NCBI GenBank assembly: GCA_937915735.1 | Contig: CALGGS010000243.1 | Location: 1-38,198 of the forward strand | Length of the DNA: 38,198 nt | Direction of reading: 5' to 3' | Origin: an uncultured Treponema sp. | GTDB taxonomy: Bacteria; Spirochaetota; Spirochaetia; Treponematales; Treponemataceae | Shown here: piece after piece, positions 7,230 to 15,560 of the stretch | How positions within the stretch are numbered: position 1 is the stretch's first letter | Layout of the letters: each line of letters opens with the position of its first letter | Made by a program: the position numbers and the translations under genes | The notes under the pieces: generated by a model | The model's input: only the letters and a program-made list of their open reading frames with translations | The model's database searches: none | What the model was told of the DNA's origin: nothing

Positions 7230-10200
7230 TTGGCAGAAAAACTTTTACGAATGGGAATCGATGTCGGTTCTACCACGGTTAAAATTTTAATTTTAGATAC
7301 AGAAAAAAACGAAATAGTCTACAATCACTACGAGCGACATCATGCTGAGCAATGGAACACAGCCCAACGGCTTTTACGCGATGTCGCAAAAAAATTCCCT
7401 TCCGCTCGCTTTAGAATTGCAATTTGCGGTTCTGGAGGAAAGCCTATAGCAGACAAAATTGGTGCTCATTTCGTGCAGGAGGTCGTGGCGAATTCCAGCG
7501 CTGTCCGCGCATTGTATCCCCAGACAAGGACGGCAATCGAGCTTGGCGGACAGGATGCAAAAATTATCTTTTTTTATGATGACAACGGCCGCCTGGTCAC
7601 CAGCGATATGCGCATGAACGGAAGCTGTGCGGGCGGAACCGGCGCTTTTATTGACGAAATTGCCTCGCTTTTAAAGGTTCCAACTGAAGAATTCGAGGGC
7701 TTGGCAGCAAAAGGAACGGAGGTTCACTCGATTTCCGGGCGATGCGGTGTTTTTGCAAAAACAGATATTCAGTCAATGCTCAATCAGGGCGTAAAAAGGG
7801 AGGACATTGCCCTTTCGGCCTTCTATGCAATCGTAAAGCAGACGGTTGGCGGGCTGGCCCAAGGTTTGGAGCTAAAACCGCCGATTATTTTTGAGGGCGG
7901 TCCCTTAACTTATGATCACACTCTTGTAAAAGCATTTGCGGAAAAATTAAATCTGAAAGAAAACGAAATTATTCGCCCTGAGCATCCGGAAACAATAGTT
8001 GCCCGGGGTGCGGCAATCGCTTTGGACGAGCTTTTTCCGAATCAGGAAGAAAGTGACGGTATTTTAATTGAGGATGCCGTTCACGCACTTGATGGCGGAG
8101 TTGTTAGAATCGAGCATGTTGGCGCAAAGGTTAAGAAACCCTATTTTGAAAGCGAGGAAGAATGTAAAACTTGGCGAGAAGCACATAAATCCCCAGAACT
8201 TGCAAAAGTCGAAATGAAGGCGGGCGACACTCTAAATGTGTATATCGGAATTGACGCTGGAAGCACGACAAGCAAAATGGTCTTGATGACCGAGGACGAA
8301 AAGGTCTTCGACAGATTTTACGCAAATAACAGGGGAGACCCGATTAATGTCGTTCGTCGCGGCTTAATGGAGCTTCACCAAAAATACGAGGCACTGGGAG
8401 TAAAATTAAATGTCCTTGGTCTGGGAACGACTGGTTACGGCGAGCTTTTGATTGCAAAGGCTTACGGGGCTGACTATCACACGGTTGAAACGGTCGCTCA
8501 CGCAACGGCGGCCAGGCGATTTGTTCCAGATGTAAGCTTTATTCTTGACATCGGCGGTCAAGATATGAAGGGCATTTGGGTTTCTGACGGAATCATCACG
8601 AACATAACGCTGAACGAAGCCTGCTCCAGCGGTTGCGGTTCTTTCCTTGAAAATTTCGCTTCTTCCCTTAAGATTCCGACTGACAAAATTGCGGATGCCG
8701 CTTTCCGCTCAAAAAAGCCGGCTGACCTTGGAAGCCGCTGCACGGTCTTTATGAATTCGACGATTATCACCGAGCAGAAAAACGGCTGCGGACCAGACGA
8801 CATTATGGCAGGCCTTTGCCGCTCGATTGTCGAAAATGTTTTTACGAAGGTTGTAAGAATCTCGAATACGAGCATTTTGGGAAACAAAATCGTAGTTCAG
8901 GGCGGAACATTTAAAAATGACGCAGTTCTGCGTTCTTTGGAGCAATATCTGGGGGTAGATGTTCAGCGTGCCCCATATCCGGGCGAAATGGGCTGTATCG
9001 GGGCGGCTTTGCTTACAAAAGAAAAGAGAGTCGGCTCAACTTCTTCTTTCATCGGCTTTGACTCGCTGGAAAGTCTTTCTTACACGCAAAAGGAAAATGT
9101 CCTCTGCTCGAAATGCGCAAATCACTGTTCACGAAGCCTGATTCAGTTCTCGAACGGAACGACTTACATCACTGGAAATCGCTGTGCGCGAGGCGAAATC
9201 ATTTTACCGAACGAGCTTTCTGAAGGGGAGGAATTCCTCGATAAGCTCAGAATGAATGGCAACGGGGCTGGTGAAGACGAAGAGGCTGTTTCGGGGCTTG
9301 GTGCGCCAGAAAAAACTCCGGCGGGCCTTATTCCAGAATCAAAAACCCGCTATGTGCCGGACCTTTTTTTGATTCGTGAGCAGCTTCTGTTCAAAAAATG
9401 GGATTTTAAGCAGGTTTCTCCGAAAAAAAATATTACGATTGGTCTTCCGCGAACGCTTGAATATTGGGACTCAATGCCGTTTTGGTCAACTTTTTTCCGC
9501 TCCCTTGGCTACGATGTAGTTTTTTCGCATAAAAGCAACCGGGAAATGTTTGAAAACGGAATTCCCTTCGTTCCAAGCGATACTGTCTGTTTCCCTGCAA
9601 AACTCGCTCACGGCCATATTCAGGACTTGGTAAAGCAGTTTGAGAAAATCGGGGCGTTGCGGGTAGGGAGCGACCCCGTAGGGGGCAAAACTCACGAGGT
9701 GAGTTTTGAGCGAGTCTCGGTGAAGGCTACGCCTGAACCGTGTCCCCAAGTTGATGGGGATTTTAAGGGGCAAAGCCCCTTAGGAGAGGGGGTAGGCGGA
9801 AATGGCAAAGCCATTGGAGCCGAGGGGGAGACTTCCCCCGACAAAACTGCTAACTGCCGTATTTTTATGCCCATGGTGATGGAAATGCCTGCTACGGACA
9901 AGGCGAAGGCTTCAAATTATGTCTGTGCGGTCGTAAAGGGCTATCCGCTTATTATTTCTCATTCCGAAAATCCCGCTCGTCGCTGGAATGTTCCGTTTGA
10001 TAACCCGATGTTCCACTGGTATTCGGAAATTGACCGCAAAAATCAGATTATAAATTACTTTAACGCATCGTATGGCCTTCCAAAAAATGAAATTGAGGCG
10101 GCGTTTGGCGAGGGAGAAAAAGCGATTCTTTCCTTCCGCTCAAAGCTCCGGGAAGAAGGACAAAAGGTTATCGACAAGGTGACGGAAGAAGGCTCGTTTG

Positions 10201-11879
10201 CTGTCGTTTTGGCAGGGCGGCCTTATCACACGGACGCTTTGGTGAGCCACGACCTTTCCAGAGTCTTTACAAAGCAGTACATTCCTGTCCTGACGGTTGA
10301 TTCTCTTCCGGAATTAAATGATGTAAACCTTCGCTACACGAGGGCTGAAGTTACGAATAATTTTCATACCCGTATGCTTTCGGGCGCGCTTCTGGCGGCA
10401 AAATCTCCTGTTCTTGAATATGTTCAGATTGTAAGCTTTGGTTGCGGTCATGATGCGATTCTTTCTGATGAAGTTACCAGAATTATGACTGAAAGCTCTG
10501 GAAAAGCACCTCTTATCCTGAAGCTTGACGAGGGCGGGGCGGCAAATTCTTTAAATATTCGGGTAAAATCCTTTATCGAGACGATTACAGAGCGGCGTGC
10601 AAAAAAAGGAAATCTTCCGTTCACGGATTTGGGAGACGCTTACACCGCAAAATTTGGCAAAAAAGACCTTGAAATGCGGACAGTCTTAATTCCGAATGTC
10701 TCGGTTGCTTTCTGCAAATTGCTGAGTGGCGTTTTACGAAAGCAGGGGCTTCGCGCACTTCCTCTTTCCTTGGGCGAAAACAGCCAGATTCAGGTCGGAA
10801 AAAAATATGTCCACAATGACACTTGCTTTCCTGCCCAAATGGTAATCGGCGAGGCGATTTCTGCCCTTCAAAGCGGAAAATATCCGCTGGATAAGGTTGC
10901 AATCGGTATGGCAAAATATCAGGGTGACTGCCGTCTTTCGCATTATTCGGCTCTTCTTCGTCGCGCGCTTGATGCGGCGGGCTTCAGCGAGGTTCCGATT
11001 GTCTCTACTGACCCGATTGACTCAAAAAATATGCATCCAGGCTTCCGTCTTGGCGCTCTTTTCAATGTCAGAAGTCTTTGGGTAATTACGATGATGGATA
11101 TGCTCGAGGAGCTTCGCCGTCAGATTCGTCCGTATGAGCTTAATCAGGGCGAGACGAACCGTGTTTTTGACGAGACGATTGACGCCATTTCTGACGGAAT
11201 TGACAAGGGCATTTTGTGCGCGTTAAAGGCATACAAAAAAGGCATAAAACGATTCTGCGAGATAAAGTATGACCGCTCAGTTTTGCGGCCACGGGTTTTT
11301 GTGACTGGCGAATACCTTGTCACCTTCCATCCTGGCTCAAATTTCCATGTTGAGCGTTATCTTGAAGCAAACGGAATGGAAGTGATTTTACCTCGTATGG
11401 CGAATGTCTTCCGAAAAGATTTTTATGCGCGAGTTGTCGAAGCAAAGGATTTAAAAGTCAAATTCAAGCCTGATGTTGCAATCTTTGACAAAATTGCAGA
11501 AAAGCTCTTTGCTTATTCAAGCCAGCTGTGTGAAAAAATTGCCAGTGAGCATCCGCTTTTTGTAAAGGCGACACCTCTTCCTGTTTTGGCTTCTGAAACT
11601 GACGAAATTATGAACCGAACCTTCCTTTCGGGCGAGGGCTGGCTCATTCCTGGCGAAATCAAGGAATATGCGCTTCGGGGAGTTCAGTCCTTCGTAATTT
11701 TACAGCCCTTTGGTTGCCTTCCAAATCATATCTGCGGGCGCGGAATTATGAAAAAAGTAAAGGAAGAATTCCCTGCCGTTCAGATTTTGCCTTTGGACTT
11801 AGACCCGGACACCAGCTTTGCGAATGTGGAAAATCGTCTTCAGATGCTGATTATGAACGAAAAGTCGAGAAATCTATGA
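7230..11879 (+). CDS. Two-headed acyl-CoA dehydratase activase (BadF/BcrA/HgdC ATPase repeats plus DUF2229-type C-terminal region)
   Basis: A 1549-residue protein starting at a TTG with AGGGA 9 bases upstream. It has two ASKHA-fold activase domains: about 1-275 (GIDVGSTTVKI, GGQDAKI, NGSCAGGTGAFIDEIA, GRCGVFAKTD) and about 335-605 (GIDAGSTTSKM, GGQDMKG, NEACSSGCGSFLENFA, GSRCTVFMNS). The Cys in these last two motifs correspond to the ligands of the bridging [4Fe-4S] cluster in HgdC-type activators. A short Cys knuckle follows (LCSKCANHCSR), then the DUF2229/HgdB-like half with TIGLPRTLEYWDSMPFW, PSDTVCFPAKLAHGHI, VVLAGRPYHTD and a second conserved NDTCFPAQ. Such proteins use ATP to inject electrons into a partner, classically 2-hydroxyacyl-CoA dehydratases; the true partner here is unknown. 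Residues about 811-872 are a repeat-derived in-frame insertion. Confidence 0.85.
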   Translation: MAEKLLRMGIDVGSTTVKILILDTEKNEIVYNHYERHHAEQWNTAQRLLRDVAKKFPSARFRIAICGSGGKPIADKIGAHFVQEVVANSSAVRALYPQTRTAIELGGQDAKIIFFYDDNGRLVTSDMRMNGSCAGGTGAFIDEIASLLKVPTEEFEGLAAKGTEVHSISGRCGVFAKTDIQSMLNQGVKREDIALSAFYAIVKQTVGGLAQGLELKPPIIFEGGPLTYDHTLVKAFAEKLNLKENEIIRPEHPETIVARGAAIALDELFPNQEESDGILIEDAVHALDGGVVRIEHVGAKVKKPYFESEEECKTWREAHKSPELAKVEMKAGDTLNVYIGIDAGSTTSKMVLMTEDEKVFDRFYANNRGDPINVVRRGLMELHQKYEALGVKLNVLGLGTTGYGELLIAKAYGADYHTVETVAHATAARRFVPDVSFILDIGGQDMKGIWVSDGIITNITLNEACSSGCGSFLENFASSLKIPTDKIADAAFRSKKPADLGSRCTVFMNSTIITEQKNGCGPDDIMAGLCRSIVENVFTKVVRISNTSILGNKIVVQGGTFKNDAVLRSLEQYLGVDVQRAPYPGEMGCIGAALLTKEKRVGSTSSFIGFDSLESLSYTQKENVLCSKCANHCSRSLIQFSNGTTYITGNRCARGEIILPNELSEGEEFLDKLRMNGNGAGEDEEAVSGLGAPEKTPAGLIPESKTRYVPDLFLIREQLLFKKWDFKQVSPKKNITIGLPRTLEYWDSMPFWSTFFRSLGYDVVFSHKSNREMFENGIPFVPSDTVCFPAKLAHGHIQDLVKQFEKIGALRVGSDPVGGKTHEVSFERVSVKATPEPCPQVDGDFKGQSPLGEGVGGNGKAIGAEGETSPDKTANCRIFMPMVMEMPATDKAKASNYVCAVVKGYPLIISHSENPARRWNVPFDNPMFHWYSEIDRKNQIINYFNASYGLPKNEIEAAFGEGEKAILSFRSKLREEGQKVIDKVTEEGSFAVVLAGRPYHTDALVSHDLSRVFTKQYIPVLTVDSLPELNDVNLRYTRAEVTNNFHTRMLSGALLAAKSPVLEYVQIVSFGCGHDAILSDEVTRIMTESSGKAPLILKLDEGGAANSLNIRVKSFIETITERRAKKGNLPFTDLGDAYTAKFGKKDLEMRTVLIPNVSVAFCKLLSGVLRKQGLRALPLSLGENSQIQVGKKYVHNDTCFPAQMVIGEAISALQSGKYPLDKVAIGMAKYQGDCRLSHYSALLRRALDAAGFSEVPIVSTDPIDSKNMHPGFRLGALFNVRSLWVITMMDMLEELRRQIRPYELNQGETNRVFDETIDAISDGIDKGILCALKAYKKGIKRFCEIKYDRSVLRPRVFVTGEYLVTFHPGSNFHVERYLEANGMEVILPRMANVFRKDFYARVVEAKDLKVKFKPDVAIFDKIAEKLFAYSSQLCEKIASEHPLFVKATPLPVLASETDEIMNRTFLSGEGWLIPGEIKEYALRGVQSFVILQPFGCLPNHICGRGIMKKVKEEFPAVQILPLDLDPDTSFANVENRLQMLIMNEKSRNL
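9658..9845 (+). repeat. In-frame palindromic hairpin element inserted in the activase gene
   Basis: A G-rich block encoding residues about 811-872, between LVKQFEKIG and RIFMPMVMEM, which read as one continuous family segment without it. It holds consecutive hairpins: CCCC-GTA-GGGG (9674-9684); CAAAACTCAC-GAG plus its complement (9686-9708); CGGT GA AGGC-TAC-GCCT GA ACCG (9718-9740); TAAGGGGC-AAA-GCCCCTTA (9764-9782); AATGGC-AAA-GCCATT (9801-9815); and GGGGGA/TCCCCC (9824-9839). The same modules occur in recG at 14440-14600 (opposite strand, same reading frame) and between genes at 23744-23823. There are no stops in the coding frame. Confidence 0.85.
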
Positions 11880-12250
11880 TAAAAAAACTTCTTAAATGGA
11901 TTCCTGCGATTTTTATCGCGGGATGCAACTTTTATCTTTCTTCTCAGGAGCATATCGAGCAAATGCCAGATTTTTGGAACGCCGACAAGCTTGTGCATTT
12001 TTTTTGCTTTGCGGGCTTTTCCTTTTGGGTGGCCTTTGCCTGCAATATCAAAGCATACAAAATGACATGGCTTCCGACTCTTATCATCAGTATCTGGGCT
12101 GTAACCGATGAAATTCACCAGAGCTTTACTCCGGGGCGAGACGCTTCAATTTTGGATTGGCTTAGTGATACGATAGGTGCATTTGTCGGTGCGGTGATTT
12201 TTGTTTGGCTTGTGACGAAGATTGTAAAAGAAATTTTGAAAAAACTCTGA
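11876..12250 (+). CDS. VanZ-like membrane protein
   Basis: A 124-residue VanZ-family protein. The ATG overlaps the activase stop (ATGA), so the two are probably translationally coupled; a longer in-frame ORF exists upstream but lies inside the activase gene. Family landmarks are the early LSSQ segment, WNADKLVHFFCFAGFSFWV (polar DK-x-x-H inside a helix), a central helix WLPTLIISIWAVTDEIHQSFTPGRDASILDW with the VanZ signature DE-x-H-Q-x-F-x-P-x-R, and a C-terminal helix ending in lysines. About four membrane helices. VanZ proteins are linked to glycopeptide or envelope-drug tolerance in some bacteria, but most members have no proven function. Confidence 0.82.
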   Translation: MIKKLLKWIPAIFIAGCNFYLSSQEHIEQMPDFWNADKLVHFFCFAGFSFWVAFACNIKAYKMTWLPTLIISIWAVTDEIHQSFTPGRDASILDWLSDTIGAFVGAVIFVWLVTKIVKEILKKL

Positions 12251-12328
12251 ATGTGTGTTTGTTGAAGTTCCCTAAAATCACAAAAAACTGATAAACTACT
12301 TAAAATATGATTTTTTTGAGAGATTAAA

Positions 12329-13258
12329 ATGGCAAAAAACGAAGAAATTATGGAAAACACTCAGCCTCCAGTCGGTGATAAAACCGCTTTGGTTACGATA
12401 ATTGGCCGTCCGTCAGCCGGAAAATCTACTTTTTTGAACACGGCGGCGGGTGAGCCGGTTTCTATCGTAAGCGCAATGCCTCAGACGACACGAAACGCAA
12501 TCCGTGGAATCGTGAACACATCCCTCGGACAGCTCGTTTTCGTTGACACTCCGGGCTATCACGACTCAGAAAAAAAGATGAACCTTAAAATGCGGGGAAT
12601 TGTCGCCGACCAGTTAAAGGATTCAGATTTGATTTTGTATATCATCGATACGAGCCGGAATTGTGCCGAAGAAGAGCGGCTTATTACGGAGATTCTTGAA
12701 GGCCATCAGGACAAAATAGTAATTGCATTGAATAAAATTGATTCGACACGCCCTCTCCGTGAGCATGTGCGAAAATTCATCAAGGCTCATCTTCCGTCTG
12801 TTCCAGAAAACCGCATTTTTGAAATTTCAGCCAAAAATGATGTAGGAATCAACGAAGTTTTAAAAGCGCTTTTTGATATGGCAAAGGTCGCGCCGCATCT
12901 TTACGATGAAGAATTTTACACAGACCAGGAAGTCGATTTCAGAATTGCCGAGGTTATCCGTGAACAGGCGATTAACCGCCTTGACCAGGAGGTTCCTCAC
13001 GCAGTTTATGTTCAAATCGCTGATATGGAAATGAAAACGCCAAATAAAATGTGGTGCCGTGCGTTTTTATGCGTCGAAAAAGAAAGCCAAAAAGGAATTG
13101 TAATCGGAAAAGGTGCCCAGATGATAAAAACAATCCGGGTTGAAAGCATTAAGGCTCTCCGAAAGATTTTTGATTACAAGATTGATTTGGATTTGCAGGT
13201 CAAGGTTGACAAAAACTGGCGTCAGCGCGACGCAACGCTCAACAAGCTGCTGAAGTAG
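12329..13258 (+). CDS. era: GTPase Era
   Basis: A 309-residue Era, a GTPase that binds 16S rRNA and assists 30S subunit maturation. The G domain shows G1 IGRPSAGKST, the effector threonines in MPQTTRNAIRG, G3 VDTPGYH, G4 ALNKID and G5 ISAKN. The C-terminal KH domain follows (EVPHAVYVQI ... IVIGKGAQMIKTIR). Length is typical. The N-terminal 20 residues before DKTALVTIIG are longer than in E. coli, and an internal start at the second Met is possible. The 3' end overlaps that of recG by 20 bases in convergent orientation. Confidence 0.95.
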   Translation: MAKNEEIMENTQPPVGDKTALVTIIGRPSAGKSTFLNTAAGEPVSIVSAMPQTTRNAIRGIVNTSLGQLVFVDTPGYHDSEKKMNLKMRGIVADQLKDSDLILYIIDTSRNCAEEERLITEILEGHQDKIVIALNKIDSTRPLREHVRKFIKAHLPSVPENRIFEISAKNDVGINEVLKALFDMAKVAPHLYDEEFYTDQEVDFRIAEVIREQAINRLDQEVPHAVYVQIADMEMKTPNKMWCRAFLCVEKESQKGIVIGKGAQMIKTIRVESIKALRKIFDYKIDLDLQVKVDKNWRQRDATLNKLLK

Positions 13259-15545
13259 CTATCCTCTCAAATGCCTCTCTTCTCGCTTCCATCATCAGCT
13301 TTTCGTCGCGGGCAAGATTTGCTATTTTAAATTCAAGCTCGCCGCTTTGAGCCGTTCCTGTTATTTCTCCAGGGCCACGGAGTCGTAAGTCTTCCTCTGC
13401 AATCTTAAATCCGTCCGTCGTTTCGTGAAGTGCTTTCATTCTTGCGATTCCTGTTTCCGTAAGGTTTGCGCGGTAAATCAAAAAACAGTAAGATTGTGCC
13501 TTTCCTCGTCCGACCCGGCCGCGGAGCTGGTGCAATGCCGCAAGACCAAACCTGTCTGCCTGTTCTATTACCATGCAGGTCGCATTAGGAACATCAACTC
13601 CAACCTCAACAACAGTAGTTGCGACAAGAACCTGAATTTTATTTTCACGGAAATCTTTTAAAATTCGATTTTGCTCGTCTTCATCAATTTTGGAATGAAT
13701 CAAAGCGCATTTATAATTCGGATAAACCTGCTTCTGTAAGATTTCAAAGCTCTCTTCAGCGGATTTCAGCCCTTGCTCTGTGTCTCCCTCAATCGCAGGG
13801 TACACAAAATACGCCTGATGGCCGCTATTCAGCTCTTTTCGGACTGCCTCATAAGCGTTGCGTTCATTTCCCGCTTTAGTCAAATAAGTCGTAATAGGTT
13901 TTCGTCCCTGAGGCATAGTTTTTATCGTAAGAACATCAAGGTCTCCAAAAACAGTGAGCGCCAGAGTTTGCGGAATCGGAGTCGCGCTCATCATCAAAAG
14001 ATTGGGCTCTCGGAAGGGAGGCTGTGCGTATTTGTCGGTCGCCATAACGCTAGTTCTGCCCTTATCCAGAATCGCTGAGCGCTGCATAACGCCGAACCTG
14101 TGCTGCTCATCTATAATCGCAAGTGCCAGGTCGTGATACTGAACATTTTTTGAAAAAAGCGCATGAGTTCCAATCACGAGATTTATTTCGTTGTTTTTCA
14201 GTGCCGTAAGAAGATTTTCCCGTCCCTTAGTTTTGATGTTTCCTGTTAAATACGCGACAGAAACTCCCACGGCTTCAAGCTGCTTTGCCGCATTTTCTGC
14301 GTGCTGCCGTGCCAAAAGCTCAGTGGGAGCCATAAGCGCCACCTGACCGCCGTAATCAATAACCCGGAGAGCGGCAAAAAAAGACACAAGAGTTTTTCCA
14401 GAACCGACATCGCCCTGCAAAAGCGTCCGCATTGAAAAATGGGAGGGGGAAGTCGGTTCAGACATAGCCTTCACCGAGACTCGCTCAAAACCTGTCTCAC
14501 AGGTTTTGACGGCTACGCCGTCGCTCCCTACCCCCTTCGCGCCCACTTCGTTGGTCGCTACCCCCTCGCCTAAGGGGCTTTGCCCCTTAAAATCCCCAAT
14601 CTCACCAAACCCGTAATTCTTATCAATGTCTGCGTTCATAAGCGTAATTACGCTCATCTGGTCGGGTGTAAGGCGGTAGGGCAGTCGGGCAAGTAAATCC
14701 TTTTGACGGGTCGAAAGACTCTGCTTGAATTCTTCTTCTGAAACCTGCCGCTGATTGCTTTCGCCTGAATCAAGCTCTATTTTTGGGAGCTTTCCTCTGT
14801 GGGCAATCGCCCTCTCTGCCAGCGTTTTCTGGAACAAAAAAAGCTCCTCAAAAACGAGGGTATTTCTTGCTCCAATCGCTTCGCTCAGGGATTTCGGAAA
14901 ATGAATCGCACGAATCGCTTCTTTTTTGGAAAGCAGATTCCGTTTTTCGATTATTTCTTGCGGAAGGTCGTTTTCAAGGCCGAGGGAAAATTGTTTAAAT
15001 GCGGTATCGATTGTTTTTGAGACAATTTTGTTCGTAAGTCCTTCTGTAAGCGGATAAACAGGAATAACCTTACTGTTCGGAACGGCGGAATCTTTGTAAT
15101 CGGCAAGATTTCCGCTGACAGCGATTTTTTCAAGCTCAAAGCTCGTCGCCTGATATTTTCCGTATTTTACTTCTGCCTTTGCACTGAGTGAAGCAATCTG
15201 ACCGACAGGGTGCGTTTTTTCCATAAACGGACGGTTGAACGCCACAAGCTCGACAGTTCCCGTGCCGTCCGTCGCAATCAGTTTTAGCGTTTTCATTCTG
15301 CCATATCCGAACCACTCGTGACCGACAATCTCTACAATCGTGTGAATTTTTCCGCCCTGATTCTGTATGGAATTCTGCATCGACTGCAAAATCGAGATTT
15401 TCTGTGTTCTGTCCTCATAATCCCTGGGATAAAACTGAAGCAAATCCCCGACTGTAAAGATATTGAGCCGTGCAAAAAGAGCCGCCTTGCTCGCGCCAAT
15501 TCCTGAGAGGGTTGAGATTGTGTTGTTCAGTTCAGATATGTGCAA
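13239..15545 (-). CDS. recG: ATP-dependent DNA helicase RecG, carrying an in-frame repeat insertion
   Basis: A 768-residue RecG, the helicase that remodels stalled replication forks and Holliday junctions. The N-terminal wedge/OB region occupies about 1-250 (IGASKAALFARLNIFTVGDL, YPRDYEDRT). Helicase motifs are clear: GDVGSGKT (Walker A), MAPTELLARQHA, IIDEQHRFGV (DEQH box), MSATPIPQTLALTVFGDLD, VATTVVEVGVDVPNA and QLRGRVGRGKAQSY, followed by the RecG-type C-terminal block. Residues about 316-371, just before MRTLLQGDVGSGKT, are a repeat-derived insertion absent from normal RecG. The start is TTG with GGAG about 7 bases upstream. It lies 15 bases after the GGDEF-EAL gene and is probably cotranscribed with it. 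Confidence 0.95.
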   Translation of the reverse strand: MHISELNNTISTLSGIGASKAALFARLNIFTVGDLLQFYPRDYEDRTQKISILQSMQNSIQNQGGKIHTIVEIVGHEWFGYGRMKTLKLIATDGTGTVELVAFNRPFMEKTHPVGQIASLSAKAEVKYGKYQATSFELEKIAVSGNLADYKDSAVPNSKVIPVYPLTEGLTNKIVSKTIDTAFKQFSLGLENDLPQEIIEKRNLLSKKEAIRAIHFPKSLSEAIGARNTLVFEELFLFQKTLAERAIAHRGKLPKIELDSGESNQRQVSEEEFKQSLSTRQKDLLARLPYRLTPDQMSVITLMNADIDKNYGFGEIGDFKGQSPLGEGVATNEVGAKGVGSDGVAVKTCETGFERVSVKAMSEPTSPSHFSMRTLLQGDVGSGKTLVSFFAALRVIDYGGQVALMAPTELLARQHAENAAKQLEAVGVSVAYLTGNIKTKGRENLLTALKNNEINLVIGTHALFSKNVQYHDLALAIIDEQHRFGVMQRSAILDKGRTSVMATDKYAQPPFREPNLLMMSATPIPQTLALTVFGDLDVLTIKTMPQGRKPITTYLTKAGNERNAYEAVRKELNSGHQAYFVYPAIEGDTEQGLKSAEESFEILQKQVYPNYKCALIHSKIDEDEQNRILKDFRENKIQVLVATTVVEVGVDVPNATCMVIEQADRFGLAALHQLRGRVGRGKAQSYCFLIYRANLTETGIARMKALHETTDGFKIAEEDLRLRGPGEITGTAQSGELEFKIANLARDEKLMMEARREAFERIATSAAC
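14440..14600 (-). repeat. In-frame palindromic hairpin element inserted in recG
   Basis: Encodes about 55 extra residues directly before the Walker A strand. On the coding strand it runs: TAAGGGGC-AAA-GCCCCTTA (14571-14589), a bulged GCG...CGC hairpin (14538-14558), linker GGGTAGGGAGC, GACGGC-GTA-GCCGTC (14508-14522), CAAAACCTGT-GAG and its complement (14486-14508), linker GAGCGAGTCTCGGT, and CGGT GA AGGC-TAT-GTCT GA ACCG (14454-14476). Compared with the activase copy the stems are changed on both arms while loops and linkers are kept. The encoded frame is the same (DFKGQSPLGEGV and FERVSVKA in both proteins). Confidence 0.88.
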
Positions 15546-15560
15546 AAAATTCTCCTGAAA

